Below are positions 22,338-32,900 of a stretch of 64,000 nt of DNA, piece by piece. Below the pieces are notes generated by a model, which was given only the letters and a program-made list of their open reading frames with translations, was not told the origin of the DNA and did no database searches. This DNA comes from Arabidopsis thaliana (lineage: Eukaryota; Streptophyta; Magnoliopsida; Brassicales; Brassicaceae). A program made the position numbers and the translations under genes. The stretch is taken from positions 13,881,151 to 13,945,150 of the forward strand of contig NC_003071.7 in the NCBI RefSeq assembly GCF_000001735.4, in the 5' to 3' direction. How positions within the stretch are numbered: position 1 is the stretch's first letter; each line of letters opens with the position of its first letter.

Positions 22338-23765
22338 GGGTTGGAATTTTTGTGATATGAAAACACGATTCGGAGTCATATATATCAAAAAATCTCAAAA
22401 AAGAAATCAACAAAACGTATTATGGAGAACAAGAGGGCGGCAAATGTATTCTTTTTTTTGGTAATGGGAAAATGTATTCTTTTATATGGATTAAGATATA
22501 TTTATTTATGATTATTATATATATTCATATATATATATATATATTCCTATTTTATCCTTTCATAGATAAATTGCAATTTATATGATAATAAAGTGTAATC
22601 TTTCTCTACAATCGTTGATGAAAACGATCATATCAATCAATCTATATTTTAATGGTTATATATACACAATTATGTGTTTCTAGTTTCTTTTGTCTAGAAC
22701 ATGTATCATACGGATTTAAATGTGAATGCTGATATCGACGACATTAGCACAAACTACTTAAGTTGATGAGAAAGTGACTTTCCTAATGTAGTTATTATGT
22801 TATACGTAAGAAAATTAATACCGTCTATGTGTAATTTTATTTTATATATATGGATATGAACTTCATGTTTTGAATAAATTATCGTTTCAGCTAAAATAAA
22901 GTTATATAAAGAATGTAAAAATCATAAATCATAACTAGTTCTTAAAACGAATATTATAGTAGAGTAGGAATTTCGGTTTTGTATGTTTGTTAGAAACTTG
23001 ATTATAACAGCTTTCATGTACGTATCTTTTTTTCCGATTAAGATACGTTTATAGCTTTTGCCCCCAAAAAAAAGATACGTTTATAGCTTTCAAAGCATTA
23101 AATGGTGAAGGTGGCTGGTTCGATTCTATCTGGCTACATTTTGTACCCACTTAATTTTTTGGCTGGGTCCGCCACTACCAAACTGCTTACTGATTTTTCA
23201 AGGCGGCCGACTGGCCGTAAATCCATCGACTAATATTCATTTCATATTTACGAAGAAGAAACCAGATAATTGAACGAGTTAAGAAAACTAATCAAAACTT
23301 GGTTCAAAAAAAAAAAAAAAAACTAATCAAAACATAATTTGCCTGTAATTTGCAGTTTATTGTTTTTGTACCATTCAGAAAAACAAAAGTATAAATCTGT
23401 CTTTTTGTTTTGTTAATTGATTCAGTTTTGTTGAACTGTTTATCCAGTATATTGTTGCAAACTTGCAATGATAACAAAATCTTTAAAACTTTCGATATCT
23501 CTTTAGACGTGAAACTAAATTCTAATCACTTTAGGAGTAAAATAGTAAAATAACAATATCCATATTTTAGATAGATACTCCAAATCTACATGCCAAAAAA
23601 AGGAAAGAAACATAACAATATTGTCTCCCATCTTGAATATTATTTAAAGGTTTGATAATCCCTTCATGTTTCTCCACAACAAAAAAAACAAAAAAGCTAA
23701 TCTTTCTACAGATAAATTCAAGCTTTTTTCCTTCGTTCATTCAAAAAAAAAAGAAAGAAAAAGAT
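22338..23765. other. Intergenic region between the two RALF-like genes
   Basis: AT-rich with an (AT)n run near 22530-22545. A 19-bp direct repeat, AAGATACGTTTATAGCTTT, occurs at about 23040 and 23074. Just downstream (about 23110-23140) is a box GGTTCGATTCT resembling a tRNA or SINE B box, with no convincing A box. At 23288-23335 the string AACTAATCAAAAC flanks a poly-A run. These look like small decayed insertions. Confidence 0.45.
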
Positions 23766-23960
23766 ATGGGTATCTCTAAGAAATCAACAAAGGCTATAAT
23801 AATATATATGGCTCTTATTATGGTGTTCTTCACATTTGCAACACTCAAGACCAATGCGGAAGATGTGATAAGCTACGAAGTTCTCTTACAAGATCATGCA
23901 TGGGGATGTAGTCCAAAGTTTCCTAGATTATCATGTCTCAAACAAAAGGCCAATCCCTAG
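23766..23960 (+). CDS. RALF-like secreted peptide, shortest form
   Basis: Single exon, 64 aa, starting at the ATG in GATATGGGT after an A-rich leader. A Lys-rich n-region (MGISKKSTK) and hydrophobic core (IIIYMALIMVFFTFATL) form a signal peptide. The mature part is only about 33 residues: EDVISYEVLLQDHAWGCSPK, then FPRLSCLKQKANP and stop. It shares VISY, DHAWGCS/NHAWGCS and the AN-P motif with the gene at 22122, and again lacks the second Cys pair. The ISY core that contacts the LLG/FERONIA complex in structural work on RALFs is kept. I recall it as At2g32788. The fact that both copies end at the same place argues that the short form is inherited and not independent truncation. Confidence 0.75.
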   Translation: MGISKKSTKAIIIYMALIMVFFTFATLKTNAEDVISYEVLLQDHAWGCSPKFPRLSCLKQKANP

Positions 23961-24498
23961 ATTCATCAAAGTCGTGAGTCTCATCTGAACTGCAATATAT
24001 ATTTTATTTTTTCTGTTTCGTTTATAATGTTATTTATCGAATATTTATTATATTGTACCCTCATTTTTAAATTAAATTTATGGTGTTTATATGTGATCAT
24101 TCATTTGTATATATGTATATATGTGTCTATGTACATGATTTATTACTATATAAAGTAAAACGTATCACCGAGTTACAACTTGTACGTAATGTAGTATTTG
24201 ATAAACGACTAAGAAATCATTTTCAATGTCCTTCAAAAAACACTCATATATCTAAATTTTCTGCGGTTAATAATATTTGAATTGGTTACTGTAAAAGTAA
24301 AAAAAAAAAAAAAAAAACAGAAGCACACAAACAATTTTTAACAAGGTTTAGCAGCTGCTGACGTCTTGAATACAAAGACAACTATTGTATTCAATCTCTC
24401 GGTAGTAAACGACCTTACACGACACTAAACTGACGAAACAAAACAGAAGTCATATAGTTTAATCGCAATAGACATCAAAAAAACTTGAGAACAACTAA
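23961..24498. other. Intergenic, convergent 3' flanks
   Basis: 3' flanks of the RALF-like gene and of the E2-fold gene, with an A-run at about 24298-24317. No coding signal. Confidence 0.6.
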
Positions 24499-25121
24499 TC
24501 ATCCCTTTGCATACTTCAAAGTCCATTCTCGCGCAACTTTCTCGTAAGCTTTCCGGTCTTTCTGGTACAGTCTCGCGGCATGATTGCTAACCAATAACGG
24601 TTCAACCGGGTTCGATAAAATCGAACATATAGAGAGCAACACCAAGTTAATGGTCAAGGCTGATGACCATCGTGATCCCAATATATCAACAAAGATTTCT
24701 CCAATTTCGCTTATATTAGGATGAAAAATCTGGATCCAAAAACATAAAACGAAATTTTTAACCGGGAACCAAACATTTCCGAAAGACTAAATTAAACCGG
24801 ATTTCTAATTTTGGTTACCTTAGTCTTGAATGTGATTTTGGGTGGTTCATAAGGATATTTGGGTGGGATGTGAACAGAGACGGTGAAGACTCCTTTTTCG
24901 TAAGGGCAACCCACCGGGCCGTTAACGGTGGCTTCCCACCGGAAAATATTTTCCGGCGAAGGTAACCACGATCTCACATGGATCTTCAGAACGTCATCTT
25001 TTTCTTGAAATTCTTTCCACAATCTGTTCTCCGCTGATTTTGAGACGGTGTCTGGAGATACTTTACCGGAGTTCCTCGACGTAAAGAATTTACGAACTTT
25101 GAAGTTTTGGAAACACATCAT
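24499..25121 (-). CDS. E2 ubiquitin-conjugating-fold protein lacking the catalytic Cys
   Basis: Two exons on the minus strand, 25121-24819 and 24729-24499, joined in phase to give 177 aa. The UBC fold is complete: RLWKEFQEKDD, RWEATVNGPVGCPYEKGVF, VHIPPKYPYEPPKITFKTK, then HPN, LDIL-like VDIL, SSALTINLVLLSICSIL and ARLYQKDRKAYEKVAREWT, with spacing as in the UBC8/UbcH5 class. In that class the active site reads HPNI--NGSICLDIL. Here it reads HPNISEIGEIFVDIL, with Phe at about residue 114 in place of Cys. A thioester with ubiquitin cannot form at that position, so this is a UEV-like or non-catalytic E2. An unusual ~30-residue N-terminal extension (MMCFQNFKVRKFFTSRNSGK) precedes the fold. Both exons are fully open. 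A GA microsatellite (about 25147-25168) sits in the leader. Confidence 0.9.
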
Positions 25122-25519
25122 TTTTTTATTCTCCTCTATGTATTATGAGAGAGAGAGAGAGAGAGACTATGCTTTTCTTAGATTATAGTTAAGCTCATAT
25201 TTATATTTTTCTTGAGTATTTCTTTTATTTACTTATACGACATAAATTACATATAATGCTTTGTCGAATCATTGACAAGAACTTTAAAGAGTTTATAGAA
25301 AACAATGATGTATACGGTGAATGTTAGTATTTACATATATGGTGGAATCTAGCTAGAATTTGATATTCAGGAACTCTTTTATATTTTGACGTCAAAATTT
25401 CGTGCATTTTGATTGGTTAAGACTTAAGTATAAAGGAGTCAAGACTTTCTTCTTATTTCTCTACTTCTTATCATCTTTTTTTGTTTTGTTTTAAGTGCTT
25501 TAATTTATAAACTGTTAGT

Positions 25520-25800
25520 AGATTTTAACCCGCGGTATACCGCGGGACGATTTATTTTTTAAAAGTAATATATATTAAAACTTGCAAATTTTATTTTTAT
25601 AAAATATTTATATTTTACAGTTTATAATTGTTATTAAGTAACGGTATACCACGAATTCATGAAATAATTGTTAAAAAACTGAAGTTTTAACCCCTATTAA
25701 AACAGCATATTAATAATATTTTAAAATTTTATAAATATTGATTCAAATACATCCACCATATAACCCAATTCCAAAATAGAACTCGTTCTGTAATTTTTTT
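25520..25800 (-). mobile_element. Helitron-like repeat end with GC-rich palindrome (copy 2)
   Basis: On the minus strand this copy has, in the same order as 5170-5345, a TTACAG-ACGAGTT block (~25780), CGTTACTTAATAACAATTATA (~25630-25650) and the palindrome CCCGCGGTATACCGCGGG (~25530-25547) followed by TTAAAAT. The match between two distant sites on opposite strands marks a repeat family. The internal sequence has drifted, so the copy is old. Helitron-like assignment is by the terminal hairpin only. Confidence 0.5.
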
Positions 25801-27240
25801 TACCGTCACGTGATTTTTTTAAAAAATAGTAATTTTTTAACATTTAAGAATAATTTTTTATATAAAAAAGTTTTGCAAATTGTATCATTCTCTAATACAT
25901 TTATATCTATAGTTTAATTTTATATATAGTAACATTATACATACCACATAACATTTTTGGTTTTATATAATTTTTTCTAAATTAGGATGATTTGATATGT
26001 TTAATATTAGTGGTCTTAAAAAATAATAAATTAAAGATTTAACCCGTATTGAAACGGTGGATTAATTATATTTTATTTTTTTATTAATGTTGATTCAAAA
26101 ACCCGTCCCTCCAAATCCGTCTTGCCAAAAAGCTATTTATTTTGTTAATATTAATTTTATTAATGATATGACTCTGAATTAGAATCTAAACATTTTAGCT
26201 AATAACATAGGAGTGCACCATATTTAATTTATAGGAGAATGTACCATATGACCCGAATGCACTTTTATCCAAATCCACCAAAAAAGTCTTGCAAAAATAC
26301 TATAGAGATAAGAAACGATAGTCGGTTTTGATAGGTATAAGATTAGCAAATATATTAGTTAGCTTAAATTAGTTAAAGAATACAAATTGAAAAGGTATAT
26401 TACACTTTATTCGAATATAGTATCAAAACTTATATAACACAGAGATTTGATAATTTTTTAATTGATGAATACTTTTTTTGTGCTAATTTTTATGTGATTA
26501 AGATTTAATTGATTTTGTATATAAAATATTAAATTGACTTATTTGTTTATAATTTGGTAACAGATAGATATTTGAATATTCAATATATTTTGCTTCAGTT
26601 TAAGAAATCTTTGATGACCCGTCTTTAGATCCAATAAGCCCTATAATCTAGATATTAACCTGCAGTATATATTTTAGTTAAACTAAATTTTTTTATTGTA
26701 AAGATGATTTAAAAATATTTGATATTATTTTATTTGATTTTAAATGTATAGTAAACTGTGAGTTGTATATGTTTTGTTGATATTATCTATATTGTTTAGT
26801 GTTTAAGATTATACACTTGTAGTTTGATTGTTAATTTACGAGTTTCACCTGTAGTATACCATTTTGTATTAATATCGATCTAAACATGCAATTCTATGAT
26901 TTCCAACTTGTATTAAAAATTGAATCACATCTAATATGTTATTAATTATTGTAATATATAAGATTATAAATTTTCAATATAATATGTATGAAATTGAATA
27001 TAAATATTTCAAATTATGACCTGTTACTCAGTAGAAAGTTTTCTTAAATCTATTTTTTACCCGTTATAATATTTTTTTATGTATTGAACAGTTTATATTT
27101 GTTTTTAAAAATTCAAATTATGGCATATGGGAAAAAACTCTAATTATTCTTTTATAATGATGATATTATTTTTCCGCAAAAATAAAATCATATAAAGATG
27201 AGAAGTGAACTATAATAATTAATAAAAAAATAATATGATA

Positions 27241-27432
27241 ATTTAGATATCAAATATAATTTGTTGATTTTAATTGGTTACTTTTTTGGAAATTAATAAT
27301 GTATTTCGTTTTTCTAATTAAATTAAATTAATTAAAATTTAGATATCAAATCTTATATGTTGATTTTGATTGGTTATTATTTTTGGAAATTAATAATGTA
27401 TTTCGTTTTTTAATTAAATTTAATTAATTAAA
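27241..27432. repeat. Two-unit tandem duplication of about 96 bp
   Basis: The unit starts ATTTAGATATCAAAT and ends near TAATTAAATTAATTAAA. The two units differ at scattered positions but both keep GGAAATTAATAATGTATTTC. It lies in the AT-rich block between the E2-fold gene and AP4.3A, with no sign of transcription. Confidence 0.85.
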
Positions 27433-28195
27433 TGAGTATTTGACTTTTTAATCCTTAAAGAGATAAATTAATTTACTCTTTAAAATTTTATTTCTAATGG
27501 CATACCTATGTAATTACTTACAAAAATTAAGGTTACATTTAAAATGTACTTCCCAAATAATATAGTAGGATTATTAACCTCATACTACAATTTTTACCCA
27601 AGATTACATCAGAACTAAATAAATCTAACCTAGAAAAATTCTTACATGTCTAAAATCCAAAGTCTAATTGACTAAAAATCATGTGTTCAAATCATATAGT
27701 GTTAAAGTTTTAGAGTATATTAGCAGAAAAAAGAGAGAGTTAGAGGCAATCGAATGGTTGGTAAAGTAATTTAATGTTAGCCACAACTTGAGCGACGCTT
27801 TTGTCAATGCATTGCGAAATTAAGTTAAAAAAGCATGTGAAATCATCAACACGTTTTCATCTATAAGTGAACACAAAATAGAAACCTTGAAATGACACTT
27901 TACTATTAAAATCTGATTAATCAATGTGATTATGATATACGTATATAGTGATCTTAAAAAGAGAGAAAGAAGTATAACAAAAGCTGTATATATGTATATT
28001 TATGACCTAGCTTTGGTCCTTTGGAAGTAATTTGGTTATAGGATGTCTAAAAATTAAATGTCATTGGTAATATTGTCAGACCAATTATTGTTATCATGTA
28101 GTCATTTTTGAGTTACGGCCAAAATATGAAATTATAGAAAGTAGTCTTCATTCCACTAATAGCCGAGAGAGCTGGTTTGATTATGTAACTTCTAA

Positions 28196-29962
28196 GAGCA
28201 TCTCCAACGGTGTAAAAATGGAGCTTTCTTCACGGTTTCTCTTATTAAAAGTTGGAAAAAATAAATCAGAATGATTAATTTTTGAGAGAGCTGTCTCTCT
28301 TGACAGAGATTTTGGAAGGTAAGAGAGACGATGACGTATCACGTTTTTAGACGAGACTATGGCGATGGAGAGTGAATTTTGCCTTTTTGGAATTCCCACG
28401 ACTCTCTGTATCTTTCTTTAGGCGAGACTATGGCGATAAAGATTGAATTTTGCTTCGACAATTGAGGGTGAAATTAACGGCAAATTCAAAATTTCGGTTT
28501 CTGACAAGTCGTTCCGCTGGATTCGTCAGCTTCTCACCATCGGCGAAGCGAGGTTCACCTAATCGGAGATTTGCGACTCCCAGTTGGAGAGTAATCGTTG
28601 AGGAGAGGCAACGAGTGACACGAGCATATCACTTCTCTCGCCATTCTTCGTACCCATCGCAAGCTAGGTCTCGTCACTAAGCTCATGAGTGCCGCTCAGG
28701 CTGCTATGGAACAGGTTAGTCAACCTTTAAACTTCGTATTTGTTTGCATTCAATAAGCCTAATCATTGGATCAATATATAGATTTGGATGATATGTTCTT
28801 CTTAGAAGCGATTCTTACTAAAAGTTGAAGCTTTTTATATCAACTTTTGGGATCTTATTCTGTTATTGAATAGTGGTAATTGCTTCTTCTTTTGACTGGA
28901 AATTGAAGCAACTAAAGCTCTGTAGATTGTATAAAGAATTTAAGTTTTGTATCCGATTGTTTTATGGTTTGGACTGACGGAGACAATTAGTTTCTGATAG
29001 TTGTGATGGGCTTCTAGTGTGAAGTTTCTTGTTTGCTACTTGAGGAAGAATAGATATAGCTAGAGAAGCTATTTTAACAAAGCGTTGTGAGATAGGAAGA
29101 TGATTAAGCTCATGTTTAGTAATGCCCCAATATGTTTTGAATCCTGAAAATCTCGCCAATAACAGGAAGATCTTGTTTAGTAAGCTTCTTTCAAATGAAT
29201 CCTCCCTGTTACAAAGAATCCTTTTGATTAATCCACTTAGCTACATGGATTCTATTATTATCATACTCATAATTTGATTATTCATGTTACTTTAACGTTA
29301 TGAAACATTGTTGATAACAATATAATTAGCATTGATGAATGGATGATGACCTAAATATAAGAGTATGACTATCATGTGATGAAGTTTGATAGAAAGGTAG
29401 TTTTTGTTTGATTCTAAATCATGATCTACGTTGTGGAATCAAAACCCTCAAAACGTTATGGTGATTTCTTCTTGCATATGGGTGTCCTGACTGTCATTTT
29501 TGATCTTTGACTTCTTCTTTTTTTTTTTCCATTGCACAGCTTAAAGGTATGATAAACGACATGGATCGTGTCCAACTGGAATGAGGACTCTTGTGTGTTA
29601 CACCTATCGTCAATGCCCAACTGATATGTTGTGTCTTATAATCATAAATTTACTTTGATCCAAACACTTTTGAGAAGCTGTCTTCAAGTGGTCAAAAGGT
29701 AGCAACTCTTTTTTCTTGTGTAATTGTAATCATCTGTGTTATGAAGTATTGCCATTTTTGAATTGAGTATGGAACTTCTCATGTTTAAGAAACCAAGCTT
29801 TATTTTCAAAAGAAACATTCTTAAGAACTCCTCATGTATTCAACCATTGGAGAAGGTTTTTCTTAAAACAGTATCATGGGCTCTCTAACATTGGATAATC
29901 TAAAATTTATTAGAAAAAAATTGGTGAGAGCCACTCATTGGCTCTTACCATTGGAGATGCTC
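28196..29962. mobile_element. Non-autonomous PIF/Harbinger-like element with host-gene-like insert
   Basis: Terminal inverted repeats match for about 16 bp: GAGCATCTCCAACGGT at the left end and, on the other strand, GAGCATCTCCAATGGT at the right. Each end is flanked by TAA, the 3-bp target duplication typical of PIF/Harbinger elements. Length is 1,767 bp. There is no transposase ORF. The interior (about 28450-28715 and 29540-29585) is richer in GC and codon-like, with GT/AG-style borders (ACAG|GTTAGT near 28714 and a pyrimidine tract ending CACAG at about 29540). Read across that gap it suggests TKLMSAAQAAMEQ followed by LKGMINDMDR. This looks like a captured piece of a spliced host gene, a Pack-type element. 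I do not recognise the donor. Confidence 0.7.
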
Positions 29963-32900
29963 TAACGTTTCACATTACATAAAAATGTCGAAGACGTGTC
30001 TCGAATCAATGACGCGTTAACTTTTAAAACAATTTTGACGTGATCCAGTTGATGGTTATTAATTATTTTACCAAAATTTGTTTTGTTTTGAAACACCAAT
30101 ATAATATTATATTAAAATTAACTTGCGGTTACAACAACAACACTAATCCGGAAGCTCTTCACCAAAGAATTTACTTGTCGAATATTTGAAATAGAAACAC
30201 AATTGAAAAAGAATGTTTGAAAGCGATAAGATAGAAGTTTAAAATCAATGATGACAACCAGAAGCTCCTCGAAAAGTACTTCGAAAGTGATCAGTTTGAA
30301 GTCGATCAATCCTCGGTCTTGTAATAGATCCGAGAGTGATGCTTGTTCTTTTGCCATTGAAGGCGGGCGAACAACAGTAGCTCTTGATGCCTCTACGGTT
30401 GAGATTTTTGAAACACTCGACATAGGAGAAGAGTGATGAGAACGGCCTCTCTTTCAATGAGGATGAGGAATTTGGTCTGTCCAAAAACATTTTCTCTTAC
30501 TTTCCTTAAGGTAACGCACTAGTGGGATTAGGATATCCGATATTGTATGACAATTGAAGACCACTATGGTTTAAAGTGGGCCGCAGTTTATAAATAGAAT
30601 CCAGTCAGAGCCCAATATGACTGTCAAAAGAAATCATCTTTCATCGAAGCAAACTATAAAGTCTATAACCCCACTTTGACACTTTCCCTACTACACACAT
30701 TCATAAACCATTTGCCTATTTGAATGTTTTTTTCGCTACAATTTTTCTGAATACAAAACAGCATTCTTAAAGTCAATATTTATATTGGTTTTTTTCTTTT
30801 ATATTGAAAAATGTGAGCTTCAGTCACGGTAAAGCCAATTTTAGTTGCAAGTAGGTGTAAGTTTTCTTTATCGTTTGTAATATATCATTGCGGAACAATT
30901 ATAAATGTTGTTAACTTTTAATCTTTTATATATCAAATTAGTAATATTGTTATGTACGTATGTGAACAATATACACTCATATTTGGCAAAAGCATATAAT
31001 TGATAGTAGTTGATATATATTATGAAGAAAAAGACTTATAAAAAATTAATCAATCACTTTACCAAAAAAAAACAATTTATAGCAAAGCAAAAATCATATC
31101 GTTTGATGAATAATATATAATTAAATAAAGTACTAAGACATCTTCATGTACCATATTTTCAAACTTCTTGTACTATCAGAATTGTCTGTCTCTTAAGTTT
31201 CATCACCTAATTAATTTTCTTACGAAGTCTTGGTTTTTTGGTGAAGGAAGACTAATTAAGTTTCTCAGGTATGTTTGTTTGAGAATTATTGATCACATTT
31301 ATACATTATTCTCTGATGTTTTTATAAAGTGAATTTCCTACAAATTTGGATCTTTAGTATATGACCAAACCACGAAACTATATGTATAATGTATACGACT
31401 ACTTTAACCTTTTTAAAAATTTCCTACACATCGTGTCTTTTCACTTGATGTCATTATTAAAACTAAAAAAAACTGAATATATAAAATTAATATATTTGCT
31501 TCGATTTTTACTAGACTGATTTTCCCGAAAACTAGTTACACATGTAAAACTGAATCAAATATCTTTAGACAATGTCTTTAAAAATTCAGAATGGCTTACC
31601 AACCCATTTTAGTTTACTGATAGATTTTTGTTTGCTCGGTTTGGATAGATTAGTTCAGCATTTTGTTCGTTTGTTTTACAAGATCTGATCTAGATTCAAT
31701 ATAAACCTCGTAAGCTTGATATACATATATTCTCATCTTGATAAAATACTATAAAGAAATGATGGAAAAAAATAGATACATATGTCAAGATAAGAATCTG
31801 ATGGGTGAGTTATACTTAATAGTTACTAAGGAGTATATATGATGAGTGGCTACAAAATGATTGAAAAATTAGCATCTTTAATTAATTCATTTAAAGAAGC
31901 TTATAAAAATGTAGTTGAAATAATTGGCCAAAAAGGTCATACTTATTCGGATCAAAGCATGAGTGAGTAGCAGTTGGAACAATTACACTAAGAGATTCCC
32001 AAACCATAATCTTCTCGTGGGCTTTGAAAATGAAAGCAAACAAAAAAAATTGATGAACAAAATAAGGTAGGCCAACGACATCACCCAACCTCTCCTGCTA
32101 GTCCATTTATTGTAAAATAAATAAATAAAATGAAGCTATAGATATACAACGTTTACAAACCAACTTTATATATATATATATATATAATCTACTTTAACAA
32201 AAGAAAACTATATATAAGTATATAATTTTGAAAGTAATTAATATGAAATTTTGAATCTTCTAATCACCAATCTCCTCCCTATATCAATTACTTATCTTTT
32301 GAAGTAGCAATCTTATCTTTATAAGCTCTCTTTTCTTTAATGAATTGCCACCTTATCTTTTTGCATTTATGGTGGCATTATGTCCGTTGAATCCTTTAAA
32401 GTTTTTCAATTTCCAACTGTTCAAATATTGACTTCTCCAGATACAAAACAATTGACAATTCGAAGAAAATAACCAATATAATTCTAAAATAGATAAATTA
32501 AATACGTAAAATATAAATCTTCATTTTTTTTGGGTGAGACAAAATAGAAATCTTTCACTGAAACTCTTGTAAATAGACACTGATCACGCCATTTGTTGCG
32601 GCCACCAAAACTTTCATTTCCTTTTAATTAGAGGCTAGGTGGCAGTATTTAGAAAGAAAAAAAAAACCTCATATGTTATGTATAAATTGGTACAAATTTT
32701 TTTAAATTGTTTATATTCAGATACAGTAGTAATCAACTTTTAAATCAGTGGATATGGGAATGCAACTATCAACTTTTTGATGCGGCTGTTTATTAATTGC
32801 GTCCAAGTCCAATATAGAAAGAGCAAAGTGTGCTCTACCAATTTATAATTTCTTAACTTCTAAATCTGTTATTTATAGTTTAATTTATATCCAAAGAATT

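Larger units (their letters stand above)
25122..28195. other. Gene-poor AT-rich region with degenerate repeats
   Basis: About 3 kb with no plausible gene. Contains an inverted copy of the Helitron-like repeat (25520-25800), further weak relatives of it (GACGGGT-type motifs around 26090-26120 and 26615-26640) and a 96-bp tandem duplication at 27241-27432. Base composition suggests old decayed transposon DNA. Confidence 0.6.

Noticed and set aside
23110-23140. Possible tRNA gene from the GGTTCGATTCT box
   Set aside because: No matching A box, acceptor stem or anticodon arm can be folded around it.
31891-32088. 65-residue minus frame upstream of AP4.3A
   Set aside because: Composition is intergenic and no homology is recognised.
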